Source: Paludibacteraceae bacterium (GTDB lineage Bacteria; Bacteroidota; Bacteroidia; Bacteroidales; Paludibacteraceae). From it: a stretch of DNA of 50,485 bases. The stretch is from positions 1 through 50,485 of the forward strand of contig JAFSXJ010000025.1 in assembly GCA_017444065.1 (NCBI GenBank), written 5' to 3'. Positions 1-7,736 of this stretch are shown here, piece by piece. The stretch's first letter is position 1. Every line of letters begins with the position of its first letter. The translations under genes were made by a program, and so were the position numbers. Under the pieces are notes generated by a model. The model made no database searches. It had not been told where the DNA came from and saw only the letters and a list, made by a program, of their open reading frames with translations.

Positions 1-1
1 G

Positions 2-226
2 TCAGCTGACGAAGGCGATGGTGAAGCCGTGCTTGACGGACTCGGAGTCGTTGTACTGGAGTTCGAGGCTCTTGCCGACACCTCGCATCCCGGCGCGTCG
101 TGCCTTGAGTTCGCGCACGGCCTGCTCCACCAGCGGACGCAGAGCGTCCACGCGTTCCTTACTCTCGTTCTGGCTCAATACAGCCGAATACATCTGGCCG
201 ATGACCGAAAAATCTGTTGTTTGCAT
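2..226 (-). CDS. small protein of unknown function (74 aa)
   Basis: A complete short frame with start ATG at 226 and a TGA stop at the very window edge. The product is rich in charged residues and arginine or lysine, has no signal peptide or membrane segment, and begins MQTTDFSVIGQMYSAVL. I do not recognise the family. Support for it being real is indirect: a well-formed promoter (340-371) points at it and leaves an untranslated leader of roughly 105 bases, and the composition resembles a soluble helical protein. It could be the first gene of an operon that continues beyond the window. No function is proposed. Confidence 0.6.
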   Translation of the reverse strand: MQTTDFSVIGQMYSAVLSQNESKERVDALRPLVEQAVRELKARRAGMRGVGKSLELQYNDSESVKHGFTIAFVS

Positions 227-339
227 AGTTGTGATGTTTGTGATCGCCCAAATTTGGTCGATGCATTAAAAAAATGCAGCGCTGCCCGCCGGTGCGGGTT
301 TATCGTGAGCTCGTTCCCGCCATCCGACGATTGACGGTG

Positions 340-371
340 CAAAGGTACGGAAAAAAAAAGAGCCCCACAAA
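340..371 (-). promoter_or_regulatory. Bacteroidota housekeeping promoter for the 2-226 gene
   Basis: Reading the minus strand, TTTG (371-368) is followed after exactly 20 bases by TACCTTTG (347-340), the -33/-7 arrangement known for the primary sigma factor of this phylum. Expected start of transcription is near 333. Confidence 0.75.
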
Positions 372-685
372 AGTGAGTCTCCGATTCCGTTACTTGACGT
401 TACTTTTACGTCTTCGTGCATTGATAAATACTCATTGTGTCAGTACTTGTGCTTCGATGATTCGAGGTTGACGAACTCGTGTGCTCACAGGGCGAAACGA
501 GGTGACGCGTGCTACATGATTAACAGGCCAAGGCTTTGCCTCAACCGTCAATGTAATGTTTGGAAAACGAATCTCTTTCATATAGAATTTTATTTAGGAC
601 TACAAAGTTACAAATATTTTATGACTTTTGCAAATATTTATAGATTAAATTATTTTTTGTTACTATTTTACTTATTATTGAAGGT
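372..685. other. gene-free stretch, nothing recognised
   Basis: No reading frame here has convincing protein features. An 84-codon plus-strand frame (435-689) ends in a very AT-rich, low-complexity tail and has no promoter. The segment 440-560 has some complementary words (for example CGAGGTT and GAACTCG), but they do not fold into a tRNA. The stretch probably includes decayed sequence, since a methyltransferase remnant follows directly. Confidence 0.5.
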
Positions 686-805
686 TTAAAAGACAACAAA
701 GTGTATCTGTAACATGTAGAAGAGCATATCTCCTCCGCCCACGAAGGGCTCAATGTAAGTGACATTCTCCCATTTGTCAACGTCAACATGTGTAAATACA
801 AAATG
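686..805 (-). pseudogene. remnant of a D12-class DNA adenine methyltransferase (motif I only)
   Basis: Translating the minus strand in the frame that ends at the TAA in 686-688 gives about 40 residues that include YIEPFVGGGDMLFYM. This closely matches the S-adenosylmethionine-binding motif I of Dam/D12 adenine methyltransferases (typically EPFVGGGALFF). The catalytic DPPY motif and the rest of the enzyme are absent, and the frame has no plausible start. It is also in frame with, and directly after, the stop codon (806-808) of the upstream peptidase gene. I read it as the debris of a lost restriction-modification or phage methylase gene. The motif match is seen directly; the history is inferred. 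Confidence 0.6.
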
Positions 806-2845
806 TTATTTAATCTGATTCAAGACAGGTGTTACAGATGGCGGGTTTCCGACAGCCTGAATCATCCATTCTTTCGGCGTGAGACGTCCGAGACGGTAGA
901 TGCGTGCATACTCATTAGCAAATGCGGCAGGCGAAGTGAATTGTGCCAGATGTTCCTCCAACTGATACTGGACAATATGTCCGAGCGGGTAGTTCGGCAG
1001 GTACATAGGTGCGTTGACCATATGGCTATAGATAGCCAGCAAGATGCAGTCATGTTCGCCCAAGACAGGCTCGTAGTATTCGTTCCATATGTCGCGGGCA
1101 ATCTGCAATGTTGCTTCGCACAATTCTTTAGCCGTAGCCTTCGGGTGAGCATAAATCCACCGCCACATAGCCATATCGACAAGGCTTACGCCCATGATTT
1201 CGTACATTGACCAGAACTGATCATAGACCGTTTCACTGTCAGACCGTTTCGCTGAAAGACCGCCTTCGGCTGAAAGAGCAAAGACCGTTTCACTCAAAGA
1301 CGAAGGGCGAAGATGCAGGTCGCGGTACTGCCAGAGAAAAGCGCTTGCTTCGGTGTACGCGGTGTTGGGCACGCCGGAGAGCATGTAGTGGTCAATCTGG
1401 TACATATCCAGCACCTGTTCAACGCAATGACCGAATTCATGTACGGCGATATTGTAGCCCTTGTAATCCATGCCGGCGGCAGGAATACGGGTGCGCAAGC
1501 GTGCGTCTTCCTTGCGTCCGAGACAGGGCCATGCGTGCCCTGAACCGCGTGCAGGTTCAACTACTATATGCCTGGCGATGTTGCGTGCGTCTTCGGCGTA
1601 GAATCCCATCTGTTGCAACAGTCTTGGCATGTCTGCAGCAAAAGCGTTGGCATCGGGATAAAGCTTGCGCGTCTGAGTTGTAAGTTCGTCCTCATTGAGC
1701 GAAGCACGTGCCTTGAAACCGTCGTACCATATGTCGTACGGGCGCAAGTCGCGACCGAGACGTTCGCGGATGATAGCAGCGACCTTCTTCACCTCCGGCG
1801 AGCCGACCAGCGCGCGGAACAGACTATCCAATTCCTCGGCAGGAATCTCGACGCCTTCGTTGAAGTTTCGGATGATTCCTGTGGGTGCTGACGGGCAATA
1901 ATTGTCCTCGGCGAAGAACGCGTGCGCGATAGCAAGAATGCGTTCGTAGCGGGTGAAAGGCTCGGGTGCATCCTGCGTGCTGTAAGGCTGCCAGATATAA
2001 TCGGGATTATTGATGGCCTGCTGCGGAATGTCTTGACGGACAATGCGTTGCATGACCTGATAAATCATCTCCTGCTTTTCCTGTCCGGCGTCTTTGTCCG
2101 CATACAATGCTTTGAGTTCGTCGCGCAGATTCCAGTGCGCAAGCAGAATCTTGTCCTCCGGCCACAGTTGCCGTCCGTCGTCGGTGCGCAGGTTGCCCAT
2201 GTAGATGTTGTAGTCGGCAATGTAGTTTTCAGCATCGGCGTTGGCCTGCGCGAGTGCGGCATTGACCTTTGCGGGTACACGTGTGGTGAACACATCCCCC
2301 ATTCGCGCCATTGCCCACTCCAAGCGAGACCAATTGCGACCGAGTGCGTTCTTCTCTTCCAGGGAGAAGTGCGGGAAGTTCAGGATAGTGATGAATGCCA
2401 GTTTGTTGGCGAACATGTCATCGGAGAAATGTGCCAACGGGCTGTACGCCGACATAATCCAATCGGTTGCCTGCGGTTCGCCGGCATTGGTGAGCTGCGT
2501 AGGTTTGAGCAGGTCCACGGTGAGCAGGTCAGCTGACTGATAGCAGTTCTCCAGGATGCGGCTGAGCGAGTTGAACAGAGCCAGTCTGTCGGCATCCGTG
2601 GCGCAGAGATTCTCCCGCACGAGGTTGCAGAACGCCTCAGGTGTTCCGTCCTCAATGGTCCACAATGCTGCAGCCTGACTTACACCGCGCTCAATGAGTG
2701 CAGCATCTGCAGCAGGGTAGCGTTGTGCAAGTTCGTCCTGCAATGCCTGAACGGTATCAGGAGCGATGGCGGGCTTGGGGTTCGTACAAGATGTAATCAT
2801 AAGCAAACAAAGCGCGAGGCTTGGCAAAAGACGAGATATATGCAT
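806..2845 (-). CDS. exported lipoprotein, gluzincin-type zinc metallopeptidase
   Basis: A 679-residue product with a lipoprotein signal peptide (lipobox ITSC, acylated Cys20), so it is expected to be anchored in an envelope membrane. The zinc site is HEFGH at about residues 469-473, with a glutamate in TEASAF 26 residues after the second His, the spacing of gluzincins such as families M3 and M32. It lacks the HExxxH motif of dipeptidyl peptidase III (M49), which its size might suggest. The C-terminal part has YPLGHIVQYQ, probably substrate-binding. The gene starts 13 bases after the CotH-like gene and is likely co-transcribed. Role inferred: cleavage of peptides or small proteins in the periplasm or at the surface. 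Exact family and substrate unknown. Confidence 0.75.
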   Translation of the reverse strand: MHISRLLPSLALCLLMITSCTNPKPAIAPDTVQALQDELAQRYPAADAALIERGVSQAAALWTIEDGTPEAFCNLVRENLCATDADRLALFNSLSRILENCYQSADLLTVDLLKPTQLTNAGEPQATDWIMSAYSPLAHFSDDMFANKLAFITILNFPHFSLEEKNALGRNWSRLEWAMARMGDVFTTRVPAKVNAALAQANADAENYIADYNIYMGNLRTDDGRQLWPEDKILLAHWNLRDELKALYADKDAGQEKQEMIYQVMQRIVRQDIPQQAINNPDYIWQPYSTQDAPEPFTRYERILAIAHAFFAEDNYCPSAPTGIIRNFNEGVEIPAEELDSLFRALVGSPEVKKVAAIIRERLGRDLRPYDIWYDGFKARASLNEDELTTQTRKLYPDANAFAADMPRLLQQMGFYAEDARNIARHIVVEPARGSGHAWPCLGRKEDARLRTRIPAAGMDYKGYNIAVHEFGHCVEQVLDMYQIDHYMLSGVPNTAYTEASAFLWQYRDLHLRPSSLSETVFALSAEGGLSAKRSDSETVYDQFWSMYEIMGVSLVDMAMWRWIYAHPKATAKELCEATLQIARDIWNEYYEPVLGEHDCILLAIYSHMVNAPMYLPNYPLGHIVQYQLEEHLAQFTSPAAFANEYARIYRLGRLTPKEWMIQAVGNPPSVTPVLNQIK

Positions 2846-2857
2846 AGTTGTGTTGAT

Positions 2858-4240
2858 TTATTCGACTAATTGACCGGTAACGGTATATCTGTGTCCGTCA
2901 CGCTCAATGAGGAGCGTTCCGCTCTGGAAAATGATGTGTGTTGTCGGGCGAACATCGGTCTGAACAGTTTCAACAGCATCGGAGATAGGCGTGCTGTCTC
3001 CTTCGCCCCACTGCGAGTAGAGCCAGTTAATGCGCCAGTTCATGCGTGAGAGGAACTCCTTCTTGCGGTCGGACATATCTTCGTTGGTGCGGACGTTGGT
3101 GTTCTTCCACCGTTCGGCATCGCGTTTGGCGGCAGAAGATACGGTAGAGACGAAAGCATCAATATCCGCGAGCACCTCGCTATGACCGCTCTTGCGGTAC
3201 TGATACCACAGTTGCTGTACGCGTTCGTAGAACAGTTCGTTGTGGCAAAGCTGCTCAATCCAAATCTGCGAGAACGTTGGTCCGTCGTAGATGAAGCGCT
3301 CCTGATGGCGGTCATACGCATTGCCGAAGTCCCATACCGGGCCGAAGTGCCATTTGGGCACAACCCATTGTCCGCGGGTGTTGGTCGTGTCGCGGTCCTT
3401 GTAAAGGAAACAACTGCCGTGGTACGACTCGCAGTCTTCCATGATTTCCTGCACGAGATAGAACTTTGCCGCATCTGAGAGGTCGAGAATCTCGTCCAAC
3501 GACATGCTGCCGTGACCATAGATGGCGTCGTTAAGGCTGTGGAGCTGATTCGTTATGTACGTGCGTTGAACGGACGATAGTACTTCCGGCGATTGTGGCG
3601 TGAACATGATGTACTGCCCGTTGTCCTCATTGAAACTGATATTGCCTTCGGTAGAGTAGTTGTCAATCTCCACGAGCCAACCTCCTGTGATGATGTCGGA
3701 GCGGGTCTCACCATCCTGTTGCTCATGGATATTCACACGATCGTTGTCGATACGGATGGTTTCGGTGACGAAGTACAGCCCTTTGTAATCGCCGTTGAGC
3801 ACCAGTTCTACCGGTACCTGCTGAGGTGTGTATGGCAGGCCTATGCGTTTAGAGAGAGAGTATCCTACCGTGTTCTTGAGAAAACCGAGGTAGTCATCTG
3901 CTCCGGCGAGGAGTGCCCAGTGTTTGCTCTTGTGCATGCCGAGGAGCTTTTGCCCTTGACCTTGTGCAAAAACAATCTTGTAGGGCTTCTTGTCAAATGC
4001 GTTCCATGTCCAGTTGCCTCGCCCTTTTATGGTAAGCGGCAGCGGATTGTTTGCGCTGGCAAGAGCAGCATAATTGCCTCCGGCAGTGATATAGAGTGTG
4101 GCATCAATGGCTTTGTCGCGGCTGACATCCTGCTTGTTCTTCGTGGTAATATATATCACGGGCAGTGTGCCTGACGGAGAGACGGCATACAAACCTGCGG
4201 TGCAGGCCACTAACAAGATTGTTATAAACAAACGATTCAT
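2858..4240 (-). CDS. CotH-like secreted protein kinase family protein
   Basis: A 460-residue product with an N-terminal signal peptide (hydrophobic residues 4-20) and no lipobox. Segments typical of the CotH family are visible: IKGRGNWTW (71-79), KPYKIVF (85-91), LNGDYKGLYFVTE (148-160), and near residues 300-310 PVWDFGNAYD, matching the family's metal-binding DFG-like site. CotH proteins are atypical kinases; the spore-coat founder phosphorylates coat proteins, but the bacterial exported members are mostly uncharacterised. The last 40 residues (THIIFQSGTLLIERDGHRY and on) resemble the short C-terminal tails of secreted Bacteroidota proteins. It lies 68 bases after trmD and just before the peptidase lipoprotein gene. 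Kinase activity is inferred from the family only. Confidence 0.8.
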   Translation of the reverse strand: MNRLFITILLVACTAGLYAVSPSGTLPVIYITTKNKQDVSRDKAIDATLYITAGGNYAALASANNPLPLTIKGRGNWTWNAFDKKPYKIVFAQGQGQKLLGMHKSKHWALLAGADDYLGFLKNTVGYSLSKRIGLPYTPQQVPVELVLNGDYKGLYFVTETIRIDNDRVNIHEQQDGETRSDIITGGWLVEIDNYSTEGNISFNEDNGQYIMFTPQSPEVLSSVQRTYITNQLHSLNDAIYGHGSMSLDEILDLSDAAKFYLVQEIMEDCESYHGSCFLYKDRDTTNTRGQWVVPKWHFGPVWDFGNAYDRHQERFIYDGPTFSQIWIEQLCHNELFYERVQQLWYQYRKSGHSEVLADIDAFVSTVSSAAKRDAERWKNTNVRTNEDMSDRKKEFLSRMNWRINWLYSQWGEGDSTPISDAVETVQTDVRPTTHIIFQSGTLLIERDGHRYTVTGQLVE

Positions 4241-4308
4241 AGCTGAGTTGTATCAAACCTCGGTAAAACTCCGACTTAACCCCGACAAAGTTGCAAAAAA
4301 ATTGTGAT

Positions 4309-4989
4309 TTATTCTCCCAGGAGGTCGGGACGACGCTGGCGTGTATGTTCGAGTGACTGCTCGTAGAGCCAGTCGTCAATCTTTGCCTGGTGGCCTGAGA
4401 GCAGAATATCCGGCACTCTCCAGCCTTTGTACTCGGCGGGACGCGTATATACGCCAGCTTCGAGCAGTCCGTCCTGGAACGAGTCGGATAAGGCGGATGT
4501 CTCGTCGCCAAGTGCTCCGGGGAGCAGACGAACGATAGCGTCGGTCATGATGGCTGCGGGCATCTCGCCGCCGGTAAGAACGAAATCGCCGATGGTATAT
4601 TCCTTGGTAATCAGGTGGTCGCGCACGCGCTGGTCAACGCCTTTGTAATGTCCGCAAAGGATAATGATATTCTGCTTGAGCGAAAGTTGATTGGCCACCT
4701 GCTGGTTGAACCGCTCTCCGTCGGGTGCGGTGAAGATAATCTCGTCGTACTGCCGTTCGGAGGTCAGCTTGCTGATGATGCGGTCGATTGGCTCAATCTG
4801 CAGCACCATGCCGGCACCGAACCCGAACGCATAGTCATCGACCTTGCGATGCTTGTCAAGGGTATAGTCGCGGAGGTTGTGGACGTAGATCTCACACAGA
4901 CCTTTGTCTTTTGCCCGCTGAACAATGGAGTGGTTGAGGGGGCTTTCAAGTAACTCCGGGCAACATGTTATAATATCAATCCTAAGCAT
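4309..4989 (-). CDS. trmD: tRNA (guanine-37-N1)-methyltransferase TrmD
   Basis: A 226-residue SPOUT-class enzyme that methylates G37 next to the anticodon, preventing frameshifts. The knot-forming motifs are clear: [13 protein letters not shown] and [13 protein letters not shown], followed by the LLPGALGD segment. The open frame extends upstream to 5046, but those 19 extra residues are lysine-rich and unlike the family; the start at 4989 ([14 protein letters not shown]) gives the normal N-terminus and family length. As usual in this phylum there is no strong Shine-Dalgarno sequence. It is the last of a run of housekeeping genes on this strand, 88 bases after yidD. Confidence 0.97.
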   Translation of the reverse strand: MLRIDIITCCPELLESPLNHSIVQRAKDKGLCEIYVHNLRDYTLDKHRKVDDYAFGFGAGMVLQIEPIDRIISKLTSERQYDEIIFTAPDGERFNQQVANQLSLKQNIIILCGHYKGVDQRVRDHLITKEYTIGDFVLTGGEMPAAIMTDAIVRLLPGALGDETSALSDSFQDGLLEAGVYTRPAEYKGWRVPDILLSGHQAKIDDWLYEQSLEHTRQRRPDLLGE

Positions 4990-5077
4990 AGTTTTTTTGT
5001 TTTTTCTTGGCATCTTTGCTTTTTTCGTTCGGTCATTATGGTCCACATAACTTCCTTACGAGAAAAAACAAATCTGC

Positions 5078-5332
5078 TCAAGAAAATTCCAAAAATATAA
5101 TTAGTCCAATAACGGGTACGGGGTCGTAGCCGGAACCGCCCCAAGGGTTGCATCGGAGGATGCGTTTGATGCCGAGCCAGCCGCCTTTGAATATCCCGTA
5201 CTTCATCACCGCTTCAATCATGTACTGGCTGCAGGTCGGCGTAAAGCGGCACGAAGGCGGCGTGAGCGGCGAGATGCAGGCGCGGTAGAAATATACCGGC
5301 AGAAGGAAGATATGACGGAGTAACTGCTTCAT
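5078..5332 (-). CDS. yidD: membrane protein insertion efficiency factor YidD
   Basis: An 84-residue product with the classic YidD signature: [18 protein letters not shown], then [19 protein letters not shown] and [14 protein letters not shown]. YidD is a small protein at the inner face of the cytoplasmic membrane that assists YidC-dependent insertion. I chose the ATG at 5332 rather than an upstream one at 5392, because the family begins at [16 protein letters not shown] and the longer form would overlap rnpA. It follows rnpA by 7 bases, the common rnpA-yidD pairing. Confidence 0.95.
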   Translation of the reverse strand: MKQLLRHIFLLPVYFYRACISPLTPPSCRFTPTCSQYMIEAVMKYGIFKGGWLGIKRILRCNPWGGSGYDPVPVIGLIIFLEFS

Positions 5333-5339
5333 GGTGTAA

Positions 5340-5705
5340 TCAGCCAAGATTGGCTGATATCTTATCAATGAGTTTGCGCATGGCGCGGGCAATCTGCGGA
5401 TAGTCGGACATCTGCTTGTCCATGTGATAGATAGCGATATGCAAGGCGTGCCCTTCGTCTTCGAGAGTTTTCAGCGGGTCGCATTGCAGGCGGTACGCCT
5501 CGCGCATCAGGCGTCGCAGCCGATTTCTGTCCACGGCGTGCTTGTGCAGCGATTTGGGTGCCCAAACCATGACTTGCGTCTGTCCTTCGGCCGGCAGTAC
5601 ATGTGCCCGTAAAGGCCACACGACGTAACGCTTGCCTTGTGACTGTGTGGCGCGGATACGCAGTTCACCGCACAGACGCATGGATTTGGGAAAGGAATGC
5701 TGCAT
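5340..5705 (-). CDS. rnpA: ribonuclease P protein component
   Basis: A 121-residue basic protein with the RNR signature [16 protein letters not shown] at about residues 57-72. It is the protein subunit of RNase P and helps the catalytic RNA bind pre-tRNA 5' leaders. It sits 7 bases after hemD and 7 before yidD. The order hemD-rnpA-yidD, rather than the rpmH-rnpA order of many other bacteria, is familiar in Bacteroidota. Confidence 0.95.
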   Translation of the reverse strand: MQHSFPKSMRLCGELRIRATQSQGKRYVVWPLRAHVLPAEGQTQVMVWAPKSLHKHAVDRNRLRRLMREAYRLQCDPLKTLEDEGHALHIAIYHMDKQMSDYPQIARAMRKLIDKISANLG

Positions 5706-5712
5706 TCAGGGC

Positions 5713-6453
5713 TCAAGGTTCTTGTGACAAGTATTGCTCGATAGCGGACAGTATAGACGGGCAGCCGGGTGACGGAGCTACACCATTGACGGTGTAACCT
5801 GCATCGCGGAGTGCCTGTTCGGCATTGGCACCGAAGCAGAAGAACGCCTTGTCGCCTTGCTTAAACTTCGGGAAGTTCTGCATGAAAGCCCGAACGCCCG
5901 AGGCGGTAAAAAACGCGATGATGTCGTAGTCAAACGTTTTGTCTTTGGGCCAAGGGAAAGCTGTCTGACGGAACATGACCGCCGGTGTGACAGAAATCTT
6001 GTGCTCTGCGAACATTTTGATGAGTTCGTCGGTGTAGTTCTCGCCTACGACCATCATGTACTTCTCCTGCGGTCGTCGGTTCATAGCAGGAATGATGTCG
6101 GCGAATGTGTTGTGCTCGCCGAAGAATATGCGTCGTTTGCGGAACTCAATATACTTCTGCAAGTAGTTGCCTACTGCCTCGCTGATACAATAGTAGTGCA
6201 TCGTTTCCGGAACGGTGATGTGCAGCTCCTGACAAATGCGGAAGTAGTGGTCAACGCTGATTTTCGAGTTAAGGATGACTGCAGTATAATCCAGGGGATT
6301 GATATGCTGTGCACGGAACTCCTTTGCCGTGAGTCCGACCATCTGCACCAGCGGCTGGAAGTCCACGCGTACGTCGTGGTGATGCTCCAGTAAGTCGTAA
6401 GGGTTATGTTCACCGGCAGGACGAACCTGCGTGATTAGGATATTCTTTGTCAT
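5713..6453 (-). CDS. hemD: uroporphyrinogen-III synthase family protein
   Basis: A 246-residue protein of the HemD fold, which closes the linear tetrapyrrole hydroxymethylbilane to uroporphyrinogen III in haem and cobamide synthesis. Visible family features are the N-terminal ILITQVRP segment and, near the C-terminus, FFTASGVRAFMQNFP followed by CFGANAEQALRDAGY. Sequence conservation in this family is low, so the call also leans on gene order: it lies between DUF4271 and rnpA, where Bacteroidota often carry hemD. Its start overlaps the DUF4271 stop by 4 bases, suggesting translational coupling. No other haem gene is in the window. Confidence 0.85.
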   Translation of the reverse strand: MTKNILITQVRPAGEHNPYDLLEHHHDVRVDFQPLVQMVGLTAKEFRAQHINPLDYTAVILNSKISVDHYFRICQELHITVPETMHYYCISEAVGNYLQKYIEFRKRRIFFGEHNTFADIIPAMNRRPQEKYMMVVGENYTDELIKMFAEHKISVTPAVMFRQTAFPWPKDKTFDYDIIAFFTASGVRAFMQNFPKFKQGDKAFFCFGANAEQALRDAGYTVNGVAPSPGCPSILSAIEQYLSQEP

Positions 6454-7100
6454 AAGTATAATTGTTTGCCTGCTTCAAAGAGCAGTGCGGTCGGCAGTAG
6501 TTCGACGGTGAGCAGGTAGATAACCAAACCTGCTATATCCATCACCGATTCGCAAAACAATCTTGCCCATTGCAGACCGAGAAAAATCAAGTACACCACC
6601 GTTGTTAAGCCCATCAGCATGAGCCATGGGAGTTGCACTACGGTGTATGCGAGTAGCAGCACAAGGATGAACAGCACGAATGTGAACAGCGACCTGAGCG
6701 AGAAATAGCGCATATATGCCAGTGCTGTGAGTTTGCCGAGGCGGAACGTATAGTGCACCACGATTGCAGTCAGGGCACGAAAGGCATCTGTCAGCAACGA
6801 CAAGATCAGGATAGTAGCGAACAGTTCCGTTCCGTACACAGCCGATTGCATCGCCAGCGTGTAAATTGTGATTGCCGGAACAATACTGTTGAATAGCCAT
6901 TGTGCAATCTGCGAACCTATACTCGGTGCTTGTTCGGGTGCGTTAACTGTGAACGAGGCGAAACTATTGCTTAGCAGACCGTGCAAATATTGAGGTTGCA
7001 TCATGCAACTCATCCATATCAGTCCGACCATCGCCAGCCAGACCCATGGCATCCATGAGGCAGTAAGTGCGGCGGTAATATGTAATCCTGCATCGGGCAT
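6450..7100 (-). CDS. DUF4271 integral membrane protein
   Basis: A 216-residue protein with about five hydrophobic spans (first at residues 16-35, later ones around ALTAIVVHYTFRLG, LFTFVLFILVLLLAY and LMGLTTVVYLIFLGL). Function unknown. It is recognised mainly from its membrane pattern and its fixed place directly upstream of hemD, with a 4-base overlap. The gene starts 30 bases after the LOG-family gene, so the two may share a transcript. Role with HemD is not established. Confidence 0.75.
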   Translation of the reverse strand: MPDAGLHITAALTASWMPWVWLAMVGLIWMSCMMQPQYLHGLLSNSFASFTVNAPEQAPSIGSQIAQWLFNSIVPAITIYTLAMQSAVYGTELFATILILSLLTDAFRALTAIVVHYTFRLGKLTALAYMRYFSLRSLFTFVLFILVLLLAYTVVQLPWLMLMGLTTVVYLIFLGLQWARLFCESVMDIAGLVIYLLTVELLPTALLFEAGKQLYL

Positions 7101-7130
7101 GGTTTAGCATTAGGTTGTGGGTGGCAGCAT

Positions 7131-7736
7131 TCAGATAGTGCGTGCCCGGCTGCGCATGTGTTCGCCCCAGGTAGCTGCGGCTTGGATAGCGGGTAGTACC
7201 TGCTCGGGAGCAGAAACCACGCTGAACATGTCGTTGCGGTGGATGGGTTGCATGAACCGCTCGGCAACCATCTTGTCCAATGCTGCGATAACCGGTGCGT
7301 AGAAATCGTCGGTGTTGAGTATGACGACGGGTTTGCCGTGCAGGCCCAGCTGCTTCCATGTGAGGCACTCAAACAGTTCTTCCATCGTGCCTAAACCTCC
7401 GGGGAGGGCAACCATAGCATCGACCATTCCGACGATGGCAGCCTTACGCTCATGCATCGTCCCGGTGACAATGGTTTGTGTGCTGCTGGGGTTGTTCCAT
7501 CCCTGTTCGACCATGAACCTCGGAATGACACCAATCACCTTGCCGCCGGCGCTCAGTGCACCGTCAGCAAGGTGACGCATCAGCCCTATTCCTCCGTCGC
7601 CATAGACAAGCTCGATACCGGCTTCGCCCATCAGGCGCCCCAACCGGTATGCCGCGTCGCAATACGACTGCGGCACACCATCGGAGGCGGAGCAATATAC
7701 GGCTATTCGGCGTATATTAGCGGATGAACTTCTCAC
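7131..7736 (-). CDS. LOG family protein (nucleoside 5'-monophosphate phosphoribohydrolase type)
   Basis: A 201-residue Rossmann-like protein with the LOG signature PGGLGTMEELFE at about residues 112-123 and the N-terminal IAVYCSASDGVP and VYGDGGIGLM segments. LOG proteins cleave nucleoside 5'-monophosphates to base and ribose phosphate; in plants this activates cytokinins, while in most bacteria the natural role is unclear. The start is a GTG at 7736, 20 bases inside the 3' end of the preceding gene, and no ATG lies close to the conserved core. This coupling to the uptake operon may be chance read-through of a compact genome. Confidence 0.88.
   Translation of the reverse strand: MRSSSANIRRIAVYCSASDGVPQSYCDAAYRLGRLMGEAGIELVYGDGGIGLMRHLADGALSAGGKVIGVIPRFMVEQGWNNPSSTQTIVTGTMHERKAAIVGMVDAMVALPGGLGTMEELFECLTWKQLGLHGKPVVILNTDDFYAPVIAALDKMVAERFMQPIHRNDMFSVVSAPEQVLPAIQAAATWGEHMRSRARTI

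Noticed and set aside
430..560. Possible tRNA or RNA gene
   Set aside because: Some complementary words are present, but there is no acceptor stem, anticodon arm or TTC-type T-loop in the right positions.
806..2845. Assignment to dipeptidyl peptidase III (M49)
   Set aside because: The size fits, but the zinc motif is HEFGH (HExxH), not the HExxxH required for M49; a gluzincin like M3 or M32 fits the distant glutamate better.
4990..5046. Longer form of TrmD starting at 5,046
   Set aside because: The added residues are Lys/Arg-rich and not found in the family; [14 protein letters not shown] is the normal start.
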